This document shows positions 15,042 to 23,306 of a stretch of DNA of 64,000 nt, piece by piece. The stretch is from assembly GCA_964521715.1 (NCBI GenBank), contig CAZFSS010000006.1, positions 1 to 64,000 on the forward strand. The letters run 5' to 3'. This stretch comes from DAOVRD01 sp964521715 (GTDB taxonomy: Bacteria > Planctomycetota > Brocadiia > SM23-32). Position numbers and translations under genes: made by a program. Numbering within the stretch: the stretch's first letter is position 1; each line of letters starts with the position of its first letter. Below the pieces are notes generated by a model that was not told the origin of the DNA, made no database searches, and saw only the letters and a list, made by a program, of their open reading frames with translations.

Positions 15042-16193
15042 TCAGCCGACCCGGGCGCGGACGTCATCGAACCAGTGGTCATGGTCGCGATCGACCCAGC
15101 CCGCCCACGTCTCGTCCCTCGCGAAGGACCTGCCCTCATCGGCATGGATCTCGTCGGTGTCCCCGTCAGTGCCGTCCTCGCTGAGCGCGCCGCCCACGTA
15201 GACCACCGAGAGGCTCCCCGCCTGAACGCTGCTGTTCGCGAAGTTGCCCTGCGCCACCAGGCTCGACAGGAGCCTCTCGACCTCGAACCGGCTCCCCGTG
15301 GCGTTCCCGCCCACGTAGGCGCTGGAGAGCCGGCCGGCCGACGGGCCCGTGCCGTTCACGTCCACCCAGACGTTCTGCATCCCGCCGCCCACGGCCAGAA
15401 GGCTCCACAGGTTCCCGTTGGCGACACAGATGTCCGGCTCGACGTGCCAGTCGGGCAGCGTCGCCACCCGTTGCCTGGTCTCACCGAAGAAGCGCTCGAT
15501 GTCGAAGCCCGACCAGTCATCGGGTGCTGTCGGCATAGTCACTCTGAGGTCCTGCTGCAAAACCGCATCCATACAAGGGTTCAGGACGGGGTCATCACCC
15601 AGGATCCGCACGGTGAAGCGGTTGCCGGCTGACACTCGTTGAAGCGCAACAGGCACGAGCACCAGCGGAGCCTGGAGGACACGTTCGGGTTGGTCCGAGC
15701 GCCGCCAGTGCAGCATGCCGAAGGCGAGGAACAGCACGTTGACACCTGTCTCATCCAGAGCCGACTGCGCGTAGTGCGCCGTGCGGAGCAGGCTCACCTG
15801 GAGGCCCCGCGTCGTCAGGTCCGTCTGCAAGAACCGGTCCGTGTAACGGCCGGCCAGAGGGCCCTCACCTTCCAGGGCGGTGGCTGCAGGCGGTAGTTCG
15901 AACGTTGGAGCCTCTTCGTCGTTTTCGGCGCCGGCGGCCTCTGGCCGGCCTTCATCCTCTTGTGAATCCGAGTAGCGTTCCTGCCCCTTCAGCAGCTCGT
16001 GCTCCTCCCGCGCCAGGAAGGAGACCGTGCGTTCCTCGCTAACGAGCAAGCGCCACACTTCCGCGGGGATCTCATGCACGATGCGGATGGATGTCCTCCT
16101 CGTGGGCCTGAAGTTCGTCAACCGATTGCGGAGTGTGAGGTCAATCAGCCTGTCCCGTGCTTGCGCGAGCTCTTTCGCAACTGTCTCCAGCAT
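15042..16193 (-). CDS. DUF4011 helicase N-domain fused to a VYVGG-repeat tail
   Basis: 383 residues from the ATG at 16193 (MLETVAKELAQARDRLIDLT). Residues 1-270 follow the DUF4011 domain that begins large SF1-type helicases: LIDLTLRNRLTNFRPT, VHEIPAEVWRLLVSEERT, LLRTAHYAQSALDETGVNVL, APLVLVPVALQR and GFDIERFFGETR. After about WHVEPDICVANGN the family continuation is replaced by VWVDVNGTGPSAGRLSSAYV, GSLSVVYVGG and DGTDGDTDEIHADEG, ending FDDVRARVG, a copy of the domain at 11915. The helicase core is absent, so no ATPase function is expected. The joint is in frame, but the product is probably a fossil of a rearrangement. Confidence 0.65.
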   Translation of the reverse strand: MLETVAKELAQARDRLIDLTLRNRLTNFRPTRRTSIRIVHEIPAEVWRLLVSEERTVSFLAREEHELLKGQERYSDSQEDEGRPEAAGAENDEEAPTFELPPAATALEGEGPLAGRYTDRFLQTDLTTRGLQVSLLRTAHYAQSALDETGVNVLFLAFGMLHWRRSDQPERVLQAPLVLVPVALQRVSAGNRFTVRILGDDPVLNPCMDAVLQQDLRVTMPTAPDDWSGFDIERFFGETRQRVATLPDWHVEPDICVANGNLWSLLAVGGGMQNVWVDVNGTGPSAGRLSSAYVGGNATGSRFEVERLLSSLVAQGNFANSSVQAGSLSVVYVGGALSEDGTDGDTDEIHADEGRSFARDETWAGWVDRDHDHWFDDVRARVG

Positions 16194-16434
16194 GCTCGCT
16201 CTTGCCCCAAGCTCAGTCGAGACCACCGTCTTGTTACATCCTGGCACTCGCTGAATGCTAAGGCTAAGCAGGAATCTGGTCAAGACGCGTCGGTGGGTGG
16301 CAGCAGCCACCTCCTATGCGAAAGGGCATCGGCCTATTCAGCGCCCAGACGCTTGCTGTAGCGGCGCCAACCCCCCACCAGCTAGACATGGTGAGTCTCT
16401 CTGATACTCCCGTCAACGCTGTATATCTCCGGCG

Positions 16435-16590
16435 CTAGTGGCCTGTTCAACAAGCAACCTTGCGTTCTGCAGCCGGTGTCATGTGCGGACTGATACGTAG
16501 GGGCACGGCGCGCCGTGCCCCTACAGGGCCGCGGCCGCTATCGAGCGGTAGGTGCGAAAATGCAAGACGACTTCCTTGACAGCCCGCTAG
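16435..16590. mobile_element. MITE-like element, copy 2
   Basis: Second copy of the 156-bp CTAG-ended unit, in the same orientation as copy 1 and differing at only a few positions. The right-hand CTAG supplies the TAG stop codon (16587-16589, minus strand) of the adjacent terminase fragment. The two copies bracket the DUF4011 fusion like the ends of a composite segment of about 2.27 kb. Confidence 0.7.
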
Positions 16591-16755
16591 CGTCCGGCCT
16601 TCTGCAACTCGGAGAGCTTGATCGGCCGCGGCTTCGCCTTTGGACGGGAGGCCATCCCCGAGAGTACGGCGCCCTGGATGGACGCGGCCGCCGCACATCC
16701 CACTACACAGTCGAACCAGTGTTTGTCGGGCTTGTGGGCGGGGAGGTTCCATCGC
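16587..16755 (-). pseudogene. C-terminal fragment of a phage terminase large subunit
   Basis: The minus strand reads PAHKPDKHWFDCVVGCAAAA, then SIQGAVLSG and PRPIKLSELQKAGR. This matches the end of GpA-type terminase large subunits ('PDnHW.DclVGcavAAsi.G...' and a basic tail). Only about 55 codons remain. Its stop is formed by the CTAG end of the MITE-like element, which shows that the element or its junction truncated the gene. It is a prophage relic. Confidence 0.6.
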
Positions 16756-16855
16756 CACGACCAAGGCCACAGCAGCCAGCAGGCGGACCCGCTCCCTTCC
16801 CACAGCCCACATCTGTGCCGCCCCGCAGTAACCGGGACCGACCCCAGGAAACAGT

Positions 16856-17386
16856 TCACTCTGGGACGGCGGGTAAGTCCTCAACGTTTATCCGTGCTTC
16901 CGCCCTCTCCGTAGCCTCCAAGCCTGAGACGAGAGCATTTATGCTTGATGCGTACGTGCAAGCTCTGCCATCGTCCGGGCCCTGTTGGAGAAGGTCCAGG
17001 AACACCACAATCGCCTTGCGCCGCGCCTCGCGAGTGACTGCTCCCGAGTCAAGGGACCAACAAAGCCAGTACATTGCCCCCCGTGAGCCATGGTAAGCCG
17101 AAAGGGAATTGATCCGCAGCCCAGGCTTGTACGAGTTCTCACGCCGCCAAATCGGCCGAGGAAGCTCACCTACGAGCTCACGGTGCATCCTCGAAAGACA
17201 GGTGTCTTCAACACGATCGGCGATCTTCACTCCGAGCAGGTACCAGCAGCAACGATATCGACCACCCGCTATGTCGATGCTCCCGCGCCACCCAAAGACC
17301 CTCTCATCTGGCACGAAGAGAACCACGAGGGCGAGCAGGCACAAAACAGCCAGAACGATCAGCCACCATTGCCTCTTCGTCGCCAC
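16856..17386 (-). CDS. Membrane-anchored hypothetical protein
   Basis: 176 residues starting MATKRQWWLIVLAVLCLLAL, a signal anchor with one hydrophobic span (residues 8-26) followed by FVPDERVFGWRGSIDIAGGR. The remainder has tryptophan-rich and charged segments (PIWRRENSYKPGLRINSLSA, GAVTREARRKAIVVFLDLLQ). No family is recognised. It is complete, with its own start and stop, but its 3-prime side is the broken terminase tail. It may be an accessory gene carried with the phage remnant. Confidence 0.55.
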   Translation of the reverse strand: MATKRQWWLIVLAVLCLLALVVLFVPDERVFGWRGSIDIAGGRYRCCWYLLGVKIADRVEDTCLSRMHRELVGELPRPIWRRENSYKPGLRINSLSAYHGSRGAMYWLCWSLDSGAVTREARRKAIVVFLDLLQQGPDDGRACTYASSINALVSGLEATERAEARINVEDLPAVPE

Positions 17387-17470
17387 TGCCTCCCATGATG
17401 AGGTCCGGCTCCCGGAGCGAAAGCAGAGCGAGGCCCACGCCCCACATCCCCCTTCAACGCCGGCGACATC

Positions 17471-17534
17471 CTAGTCAAAGCGGGCCAGGTGCGCAATTGG
17501 CGTTATTCCGAGATCGCCCTTCCCTTTCTCTGAG
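17471..17534. repeat. Dispersed 64-bp repeat, copy 1
   Basis: Shares most of its bases with 49499-49562, including the exact 20-mer TGCGCAATTGGCGTTATTCC and a following TCGCCCTTCCCTT. It contains no open frame. Copy 2 sits exactly where a phosphotriesterase-like gene is cut off. Confidence 0.75.
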
Positions 17535-17854
17535 GCTGCCCGGCCTTCGGTCCCTTCTCTGCCATTCCCTACCACGCATCACTGGCAGGGGCAGACCTTC
17601 CGACGGACTGGTGTAACATGTCTCGGCGTCTGCGACAGCCCTTGCCGTTCATACGGGAAAGGTCGTGAACAGGTTTCCCGGCTCTCACCAACACGAGCCG
17701 CTCAGGCAGATCCTGCGTGCCCGGCCGACTTCCCTGCGGCGTGTGCGTAAGAAGTCGGTTTGAAAAACTCAGGCCGGCCGGTACACTGCTAGGAGGCAAG
17801 TGGAATCGTGGTTCTCTCACGGCAAGTGGGGCACTTGGGTCCAGGGAGGCAAGC

Positions 17855-18010
17855 ATGCAACCGGATCTTGACGAAAACGGGCGCGTTGTATACCAGAATA
17901 AGGATGGCAGCATCTCGAAGGTCACCCCCAGCACGCGCGTCGAACTCGAGACGCTGGGATTTCCGGTCCCGCACGGCGAGAGCGCGATGATCGTACCAGA
18001 GGGTGCTTGA
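17855..18010 (+). CDS. Small hypothetical protein
   Basis: CAGGGAGGCAAGC precedes the ATG at 17855, a good start. The 51-residue product MQPDLDENGRVVYQNKDGSI...VPEGA is acidic, with an EALG-like turn (VELETLGFPVPHGESAMIV). No family is recognised. The good ribosome site and protein-like composition favour a real gene, perhaps phage-derived like its neighbours. Confidence 0.45.
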   Translation: MQPDLDENGRVVYQNKDGSISKVTPSTRVELETLGFPVPHGESAMIVPEGA

Positions 18011-18344
18011 ACACGAGTTGGATACCGTTGCCACTTCGGCGACAAGTACGGGGGGTGCGTGAGGAAGTGGGCATCGACGGCCCGAAGTACACGTGGGACC
18101 TGTGACACGCTGTGCCCTGTGCGGACGGACGGCAGACTCAGGCGAGCTGGGCCGGGCGGCGTCCAGGTTGAGCCAAGCACTGCCTGCCATGAGGACATCA
18201 GGCAACACAGCCGTTTACTCCACGCGATGATGCGCGCACAATCCTCAGTGTGACTGGTAGTCGCCGCGATGCGGCGTGTTCCTTAGCAGGACCCGGCCCG
18301 GCGCTGGACAGCTCCGTTGGCTCTGGACGGGAGGGAGAACGCTC
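18011..18344. other. Intergenic stretch, upstream region of the GH-like gene
   Basis: 334 bases with no supported open frame or RNA. The only clear signal is GGGAGGGAGAACGCTC at the 3-prime end, the ribosome site for the ATG at 18345. Confidence 0.5.
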
Positions 18345-19667
18345 ATGGGGGAGTCAGGTCGAGGGATAGGCATCTACCACGGCAACCGGTACTACTGGGC
18401 GCTCGGCGGCGCGCCGGTGCTGCTGCTGGGCGGGGCACCGCGCGCGGAAGGGCCGAATGACGTCGGCGTCTTCCACCTGCCCAATCTGGTCGAGTATCTG
18501 GAGGCGCTGGTCGCGGTCGGCGGCAACTGGACGCGCTGCCTCATGTCCGGGCAGCACAGCAGCAACCGCTGGCCGTTCGCACGCGTGGGTGAGCGCTACG
18601 ACCTGGACCATTGGAACGAGGAGTACTGGGACCGGTTCGAGCTGTTCCTGCGCGAGTCGAGGGCCAGGGGCATCGTCACGGACTGCGAGTTGTGGGCGAC
18701 CTTCGACTACTACCGGGACACCTGGGCGGTGAACCCGTTCAACCCCGCGAACAACGTGAACTACTCCGCGGAGAGCACGGGCCTTCCGACCGTCGTCGCC
18801 ACTGAGCCGCACAAGGCGGAGAACCCCTTCTTCTGGACCGTCCCCGAGGAGCACGACCTGGCCGCGGTGCTGCGTTACCAGCACCGCTTCGTGGATCGGA
18901 TCCTGTCGCACACGCTGCGCCACGACCACGTGCTCTACTGCATGAACAACGAGACCATGGTGACGCCGAAGTGGGGCGAATACTGGGCCCGGTACGTTCG
19001 TAGGAAAGCCGACGAGGCGCGGAGGAAGGTGCATATCACCGAGATGCGCGATCCGAAGGAGATGCGCGATCCCGAGCACCTGCACGTCTTCGATCGGCCC
19101 GATCTCTACGACTACCTGGAGATCGCGCAGAACAACGTGAATGTCGGCCGCGCGCACTACGACGGCATCCAGTACGTGCGCAGCCACGTTGCGGACAGGC
19201 CCTGCCCGCTCAGCAATGTGAAGATCTACGGGTCCACGTACCTCGGCACGTACCAGGACGGCAAGGAGCGTTTCTGGAGGAACATCATCGGGGGCGCGGC
19301 TTCGGCCCGCTTCCACGAGAAGCACCTGGGCTTCAGCGACACGGCGCAACGGATGATCCGAAGCGCCCGAGGGGTCACCGCGGCCTGTGACATCTTTGCG
19401 TGCGCGCCGCACCCGGAGCTGCTGCACGCCGACGGCGACAACACCGCCTACTGTCTGGCCCAGCCTGGGACGCAGTACGCCGTCTACTTCACAGACGGCG
19501 GCGCCGCGGATCTCGACATCTCGGGCTGCCTGAACGGCGTCAGCCTGCGCTGGTTCGGCATCGACCAGGGAGGGCGGATCGGCCGGCGACAGATGCGAGC
19601 GGGCGCCTGCGCACACTTGCAGACACCCGGCCCCGGGCAGTGGGCGGCGGTGCTACGGGCTAGATAG
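18345..19667 (+). CDS. Glycoside-hydrolase-like TIM-barrel protein
   Basis: 440 residues from the ATG at 18345, which has a strong ribosome site (GGGAGGGAG). The sequence has the layout of DUF4038-type or GH5-like proteins: GGAPVLLLGGAPR at the first strand, NLVEYLEALVAVGGNWTRCL, GIVTDCELWATFDYYRDTW, then HDHVLYCMNNETMVTPKWGE with a candidate acid/base Glu near residue 203. The C-terminal 90 residues (CLAQPGTQYAVYFTDGGAAD, LNGVSLRWFGID) resemble the putative collagen-binding domain found at the end of such enzymes. There is no signal peptide. The nucleophile could not be assigned with confidence. It opens the plus-strand sugar cluster. Confidence 0.7.
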   Translation: MGESGRGIGIYHGNRYYWALGGAPVLLLGGAPRAEGPNDVGVFHLPNLVEYLEALVAVGGNWTRCLMSGQHSSNRWPFARVGERYDLDHWNEEYWDRFELFLRESRARGIVTDCELWATFDYYRDTWAVNPFNPANNVNYSAESTGLPTVVATEPHKAENPFFWTVPEEHDLAAVLRYQHRFVDRILSHTLRHDHVLYCMNNETMVTPKWGEYWARYVRRKADEARRKVHITEMRDPKEMRDPEHLHVFDRPDLYDYLEIAQNNVNVGRAHYDGIQYVRSHVADRPCPLSNVKIYGSTYLGTYQDGKERFWRNIIGGAASARFHEKHLGFSDTAQRMIRSARGVTAACDIFACAPHPELLHADGDNTAYCLAQPGTQYAVYFTDGGAADLDISGCLNGVSLRWFGIDQGGRIGRRQMRAGACAHLQTPGPGQWAAVLRAR

Positions 19668-19898
19668 CCGAATGTCTGCGGACATACAGTCGCGACCCTC
19701 GTGCGACCGGTCGTAGTGCTCCGAGCCTAGTCTGAGCGCTCTGAAGAGCCGGAAACGGCCGTTGCTCACTGGCGATCCTTCCTCAGAATGGAGGACACCG
19801 TCGCGACCACCCACTCAGCGCAGTGCAGTAAGGGAGCAAGCACGAGTAAGAGCAGGAAGATTGGGGATTGCGGATGGCTAATGGCGAAGGATGAGAGG

Positions 19899-20987
19899 AT
19901 GAGCAAGAGCAAGAGTAAGACCAAGAGAACGAGGGTGGGACCACGGGAGGGTGGAGGGATCAAGAAACTGCGATTTGCGTTCTTCGGAGCCGGCTACTGG
20001 GCACGCTTCCAGATGGCCGGGTGGCGGGAACTGGATGGCGCCGAATGTGTCGCGCTGTTCAACCGGACGCGCACAAAGGGCGAGGCGTTTGCCGAGGACT
20101 TCGGCATTCCGAAGGTCTACGACGATCCAGAGGCACTCTTCCGGGGCGAAGAGATCGACTTTGTAGACCTATGCACGAACCCCTTCACCTTGCCGCGCTT
20201 CGTCAAGCTATCGGCCGCCCACGGCGTGCCCGTCATCAGCCAGAAGCCGATGGCTCCCTCGGTGGCCATCGGGGAGGAGCTTGTCAGGACGTGCGCGGAG
20301 GCGGGCGTCCCCTACTACATCCACGAGAACTGGCGGTGGCAGACTCAACTCAGGCAGTTCAAGTCCGCCCTCGACTCGGGCGACATCGGCACGTCTTTCC
20401 GTGCTCGCATCACGCATGTCTCGGGCTATCCCGTTTTCATCAACGAGCCCACGTTGAACGACCTTGAGAACTTTATCCTCACCGACATGGGCACGCATAT
20501 CCTCGATATCGTTCGCTTCTACTTCGGGGAACCGGAGCGTCTGTACTGCCAGATTCATCAGGTGCATCCGAATATCAAGGGTGAGGACGTGGCCACCGTA
20601 ATGCTTCTGGCGAACGGCGGGAAGACGACGGTCACGTGCGAAATGGCTTACCCCGAGAACTACTACGAGCACGATGTCTGGCCCCAGTCGCTGGTGTTCG
20701 TCGAGGGCGACAAGGGCACGGCGGAAGTCGGCGCAGACTACTGGATACGGGTAACGACCAGAGACGGCACCCATTCCAGGCGATACCCCCCGGTCAGTTA
20801 CAGTTGGGCTAACCCGGATCACCGCGCAGTGGAGGCCAGCATTGTCAGTTGCCATGCCAGTTTCCTGCGGGCATTCAGAGGGGAGGGCACGGCCGAGACC
20901 ACGGGCGAGGACAACCTGAAGACGCTGAAGCTGGTCTTCGCCTGTTACGAGTCGGCTCGTTCGGCGAAGGCGGTTCGGCTGCGGTAG
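19899..20987 (+). CDS. Gfo/Idh/MocA family NAD(P)-dependent oxidoreductase
   Basis: The family starts at KKLRFAFFGAGYWARFQMAG, with the nucleotide-binding GxGxxA/W pattern FFGAGYWA. It continues VDLCTNPFTLPRFVKLSAAH, VISQKPMAPS (the EKP motif with Gln for Glu, the Lys kept), YIHENWRWQTQLRQF and DMGTHILDIVRFYFG (catalytic His region). Substrate is likely a sugar or inositol-type polyol. The start is uncertain: in-frame ATGs at 19788, 19881 and 19899 all lie in a low-complexity AAGAGCAAGAGTAAG-type stretch and none has a good ribosome site. The gene is followed closely by the FGGY kinase. Confidence 0.88.
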   Translation: MSKSKSKTKRTRVGPREGGGIKKLRFAFFGAGYWARFQMAGWRELDGAECVALFNRTRTKGEAFAEDFGIPKVYDDPEALFRGEEIDFVDLCTNPFTLPRFVKLSAAHGVPVISQKPMAPSVAIGEELVRTCAEAGVPYYIHENWRWQTQLRQFKSALDSGDIGTSFRARITHVSGYPVFINEPTLNDLENFILTDMGTHILDIVRFYFGEPERLYCQIHQVHPNIKGEDVATVMLLANGGKTTVTCEMAYPENYYEHDVWPQSLVFVEGDKGTAEVGADYWIRVTTRDGTHSRRYPPVSYSWANPDHRAVEASIVSCHASFLRAFRGEGTAETTGEDNLKTLKLVFACYESARSAKAVRLR

Positions 20988-21068
20988 ATGCGCCGGGCCT
21001 CGTGCGAGCCGCAAGGAGACGCGGGCGGGGTTGGCGATTGCGGTGCCGTCCGTCATAAGGGAGAGACT

Positions 21069-22610
21069 GTGAACGCGAATGAGTCCATCATCGGCATTGA
21101 TGCAGGGACGTCTGTCGTCAAAGTCGTCGCCTTCGACCTCGACGGCGGGGAAGTCTGCAGCCATGAGACGCCATTCGAGCCGCACCGACCGCATCCGCTG
21201 TGGGTTGAGCAGGATATGAGTCAGCTCTGGAACACTGTGCGGCAGGGTATTGGAACCATCGCGCGCGAGCTGAAGGACCGGGGGATCGAACTCAACGGCA
21301 TCGGCATCACGTCCACCGGGGACGGCACGTTCCTGATTGATGAGCAAGGCGAGCCCGTGCGCAACGGCATGCTCTGGTGCGACGGCCGCTCCGGCCAGAT
21401 CGTGGAGAGGTGGCACGCGTCGGGCGTCGCCAGGGAGGCCTTCGGCATCTGCGGAACGTCGGTCTTCACCGGCTCTCAGGCGTCCCAGCTTGCCTGGCTG
21501 CGCGAGCACGAACCGGACGCGCTGAAGAGAGCTGCGACCGTCTGCCATGCCAAGGACTGGCTCTTCTTCAAGCTGACCGGCAAGAGGACGACCGACGAGA
21601 CCGATGAATCCCTGACGATGCTGCGGATGTCAACGCGGCAATACGATGCCGAGATCTTCAGGATATTCGGGATCGAGGACCTGTTCGCCAAGTTTCCGCC
21701 GGTGCTCCCCAGCGAGGAGAACTACGCAAGCATCCGGCCGCGCGTCGCCGAGAGCCTTGGCCTGCCGGCCGACCTGACAATCGTCGCGGGGCCGATGGAC
21801 GTGGCAGCCTGTGCGCTGGGCACGGGGGCCATCGAGCATGGCCAGGCGTCCAGCGTGTTGGGCACGGCAGGGATTCACCAGGTCATCATGGACACGCCGA
21901 TCCTGGAGCCGGCGATGGTCGGCATGACGCTCTGCCACGGCGTCAAGGGACGCTGGATCCGCATGCTGGCTGCGATGACCGCGACGCCCAACCTCGACTG
22001 GTTCTTGGAACAGATGGGCGCACCCCTCGTAGCGCAGGCGCAGGGCGGGGACATCTACGCCCACCTCGAGGACCTGATCAGCACGGTGCCCGCCGGCTCT
22101 GAAGGCGTGATGTATCATCCCTACCTGTTCCCGGGCGGAGAGCGCGGCCCCTTTGTCAAGCCGAGTGCGCGAGCCAGCTTCACCGGCCTGAACCTGAACC
22201 ACTCGCTCAAGCACATGTTGCGCGCGGTGTACGAGGGCGTTGCCTTCTCGACCTTGGACTGCTACCGGCATATGCCCGTTGAGCCCGAATCCGTTCTGCT
22301 GTCCGGCGGCGGCGCCAAGAGCGACGCGTGGTGCCAGATCGTCTCGGACTGCCTGGGAAAGCCCGTCGGCGTACCCGAGGGGTCCCAGTTCGGCGCGAAG
22401 GGAGCGATGATGAACGCCGGCGTCGCCATTGGCCTGTACGGCGACCCCAGCGATGCCGTAGCCCGGACCGTGCGGATGGCACGTCTCTTTGAGCCGAATG
22501 CGAAGGCCAACGCGGTCTACAGCGATTTCTACGAGGTGTACGCTCTGCTGGCCCAGCGCCAGATGGACTTGTGGGACATGCGCGCCAGGATCCTCCAGGA
22601 GAGGGCTTAG
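21069..22610 (+). CDS. FGGY-family carbohydrate kinase
   Basis: 513 residues from a GTG start at 21069 with AAGGGAGAGACT just upstream; the longer frame from 20988 lacks such a site. Motifs: IIGIDAGTSVVKVVAFDLDG (phosphate 1), WVEQDMSQLWNT, GNGMLWCDGRS-like substrate loop (GMLWCDGRSGQ), SSVLGTAGIHQVIM (phosphate 2), and VLLSGGGAKSDAWCQIVSDC (adenosine motif). Length and order match L-xylulokinase / L-ribulokinase / erythritol kinase-type enzymes; the exact substrate cannot be read from sequence. The aldolase gene starts 3 bases after its stop, so the two are translationally close. Confidence 0.9.
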   Translation: MNANESIIGIDAGTSVVKVVAFDLDGGEVCSHETPFEPHRPHPLWVEQDMSQLWNTVRQGIGTIARELKDRGIELNGIGITSTGDGTFLIDEQGEPVRNGMLWCDGRSGQIVERWHASGVAREAFGICGTSVFTGSQASQLAWLREHEPDALKRAATVCHAKDWLFFKLTGKRTTDETDESLTMLRMSTRQYDAEIFRIFGIEDLFAKFPPVLPSEENYASIRPRVAESLGLPADLTIVAGPMDVAACALGTGAIEHGQASSVLGTAGIHQVIMDTPILEPAMVGMTLCHGVKGRWIRMLAAMTATPNLDWFLEQMGAPLVAQAQGGDIYAHLEDLISTVPAGSEGVMYHPYLFPGGERGPFVKPSARASFTGLNLNHSLKHMLRAVYEGVAFSTLDCYRHMPVEPESVLLSGGGAKSDAWCQIVSDCLGKPVGVPEGSQFGAKGAMMNAGVAIGLYGDPSDAVARTVRMARLFEPNAKANAVYSDFYEVYALLAQRQMDLWDMRARILQERA

Positions 22611-22613
22611 CTC

Positions 22614-23285
22614 ATGGCAAACGGTCACCGGGCGCTCAAGCGCAGCATCTTGGAGACATGCCGCCGCCTTGAGGCCATAGGCTACTTCGTCGGCACCTGG
22701 GGCAACGTCAGTGTGCGCGTGCCCGAGGGCCTCATCGTCACGCCGACCAGAGTGCAGTATGACCTGATGACGCTCAACGATTTCGTGACGGTCTCGCCCG
22801 AGGGCGCCGTCATCGCCGGCCGACGCCTGCCGTCGTCCGAGACGGATGTCCACCGGCTGGTGCTGAACAGCCGGGACGACGTCGGCGCCGTGATCCACAG
22901 CCATTCCCCCTGCGCTACGGCTGTCTCATGCCTTCGGAGGCCCATTCCGCCGTTTGTGGAGGACCTCGCCCAGATCGTCGGTGGGGCGATCAACTGCACT
23001 CGTTACGTGCCCGGCGGCCGCCACATGCAGCTCGCCGAAGAGGTCGTGGCGAAGCTTGGCGATGTCAACGCCGTTCTGCTGGCCAATCATGGCGTCCTCT
23101 GCTGCGGCCGCGACCTGCCTGAGGCGTTCGTTACGTCACAGGTCGTGGAGAAGGCGGCGTTCATGATGCTGGCCGCTGCGAGCATAGGCCCCGTGACCGC
23201 CATTCCCCGGAAGCCGGTGAAAGCGGAGCGCGACCGGTACCTCTACAAGTATGGCACGAAGGACGACTTCGGCGAATCCGACTAA
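22614..23285 (+). CDS. Class II aldolase/adducin family protein
   Basis: 223 residues. The zinc ligands are visible as HSHSPCATAV near residues 95-97 (HxH) and LLANHGVLCCG near 158; WGNVSVRVPEGLIVTPT is the phosphate-binding segment and SSETDVHRLVLNSRDDVGAV precedes the metal site. This is the L-fuculose-1-phosphate aldolase / L-ribulose-5-phosphate 4-epimerase superfamily. Whether it cleaves or epimerises is not decided by sequence alone. It begins 3 bases after the kinase stop and is followed, 21 bases on, by the isomerase gene: a tight operon. Confidence 0.9.
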   Translation: MANGHRALKRSILETCRRLEAIGYFVGTWGNVSVRVPEGLIVTPTRVQYDLMTLNDFVTVSPEGAVIAGRRLPSSETDVHRLVLNSRDDVGAVIHSHSPCATAVSCLRRPIPPFVEDLAQIVGGAINCTRYVPGGRHMQLAEEVVAKLGDVNAVLLANHGVLCCGRDLPEAFVTSQVVEKAAFMMLAAASIGPVTAIPRKPVKAERDRYLYKYGTKDDFGESD

Positions 23286-23306
23286 CCGCAGAGAAGGGAG
23301 CGCCAG

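Noticed and set aside
18354..19616. Minus-strand open frame of 420 codons
   Set aside because: Antisense of the GH-like gene at 18345; no ribosome site and no motif.
20208..22904. Long minus-strand frames opposite the oxidoreductase and kinase
   Set aside because: Shadow frames; the plus-strand genes carry full family motifs and operon spacing.
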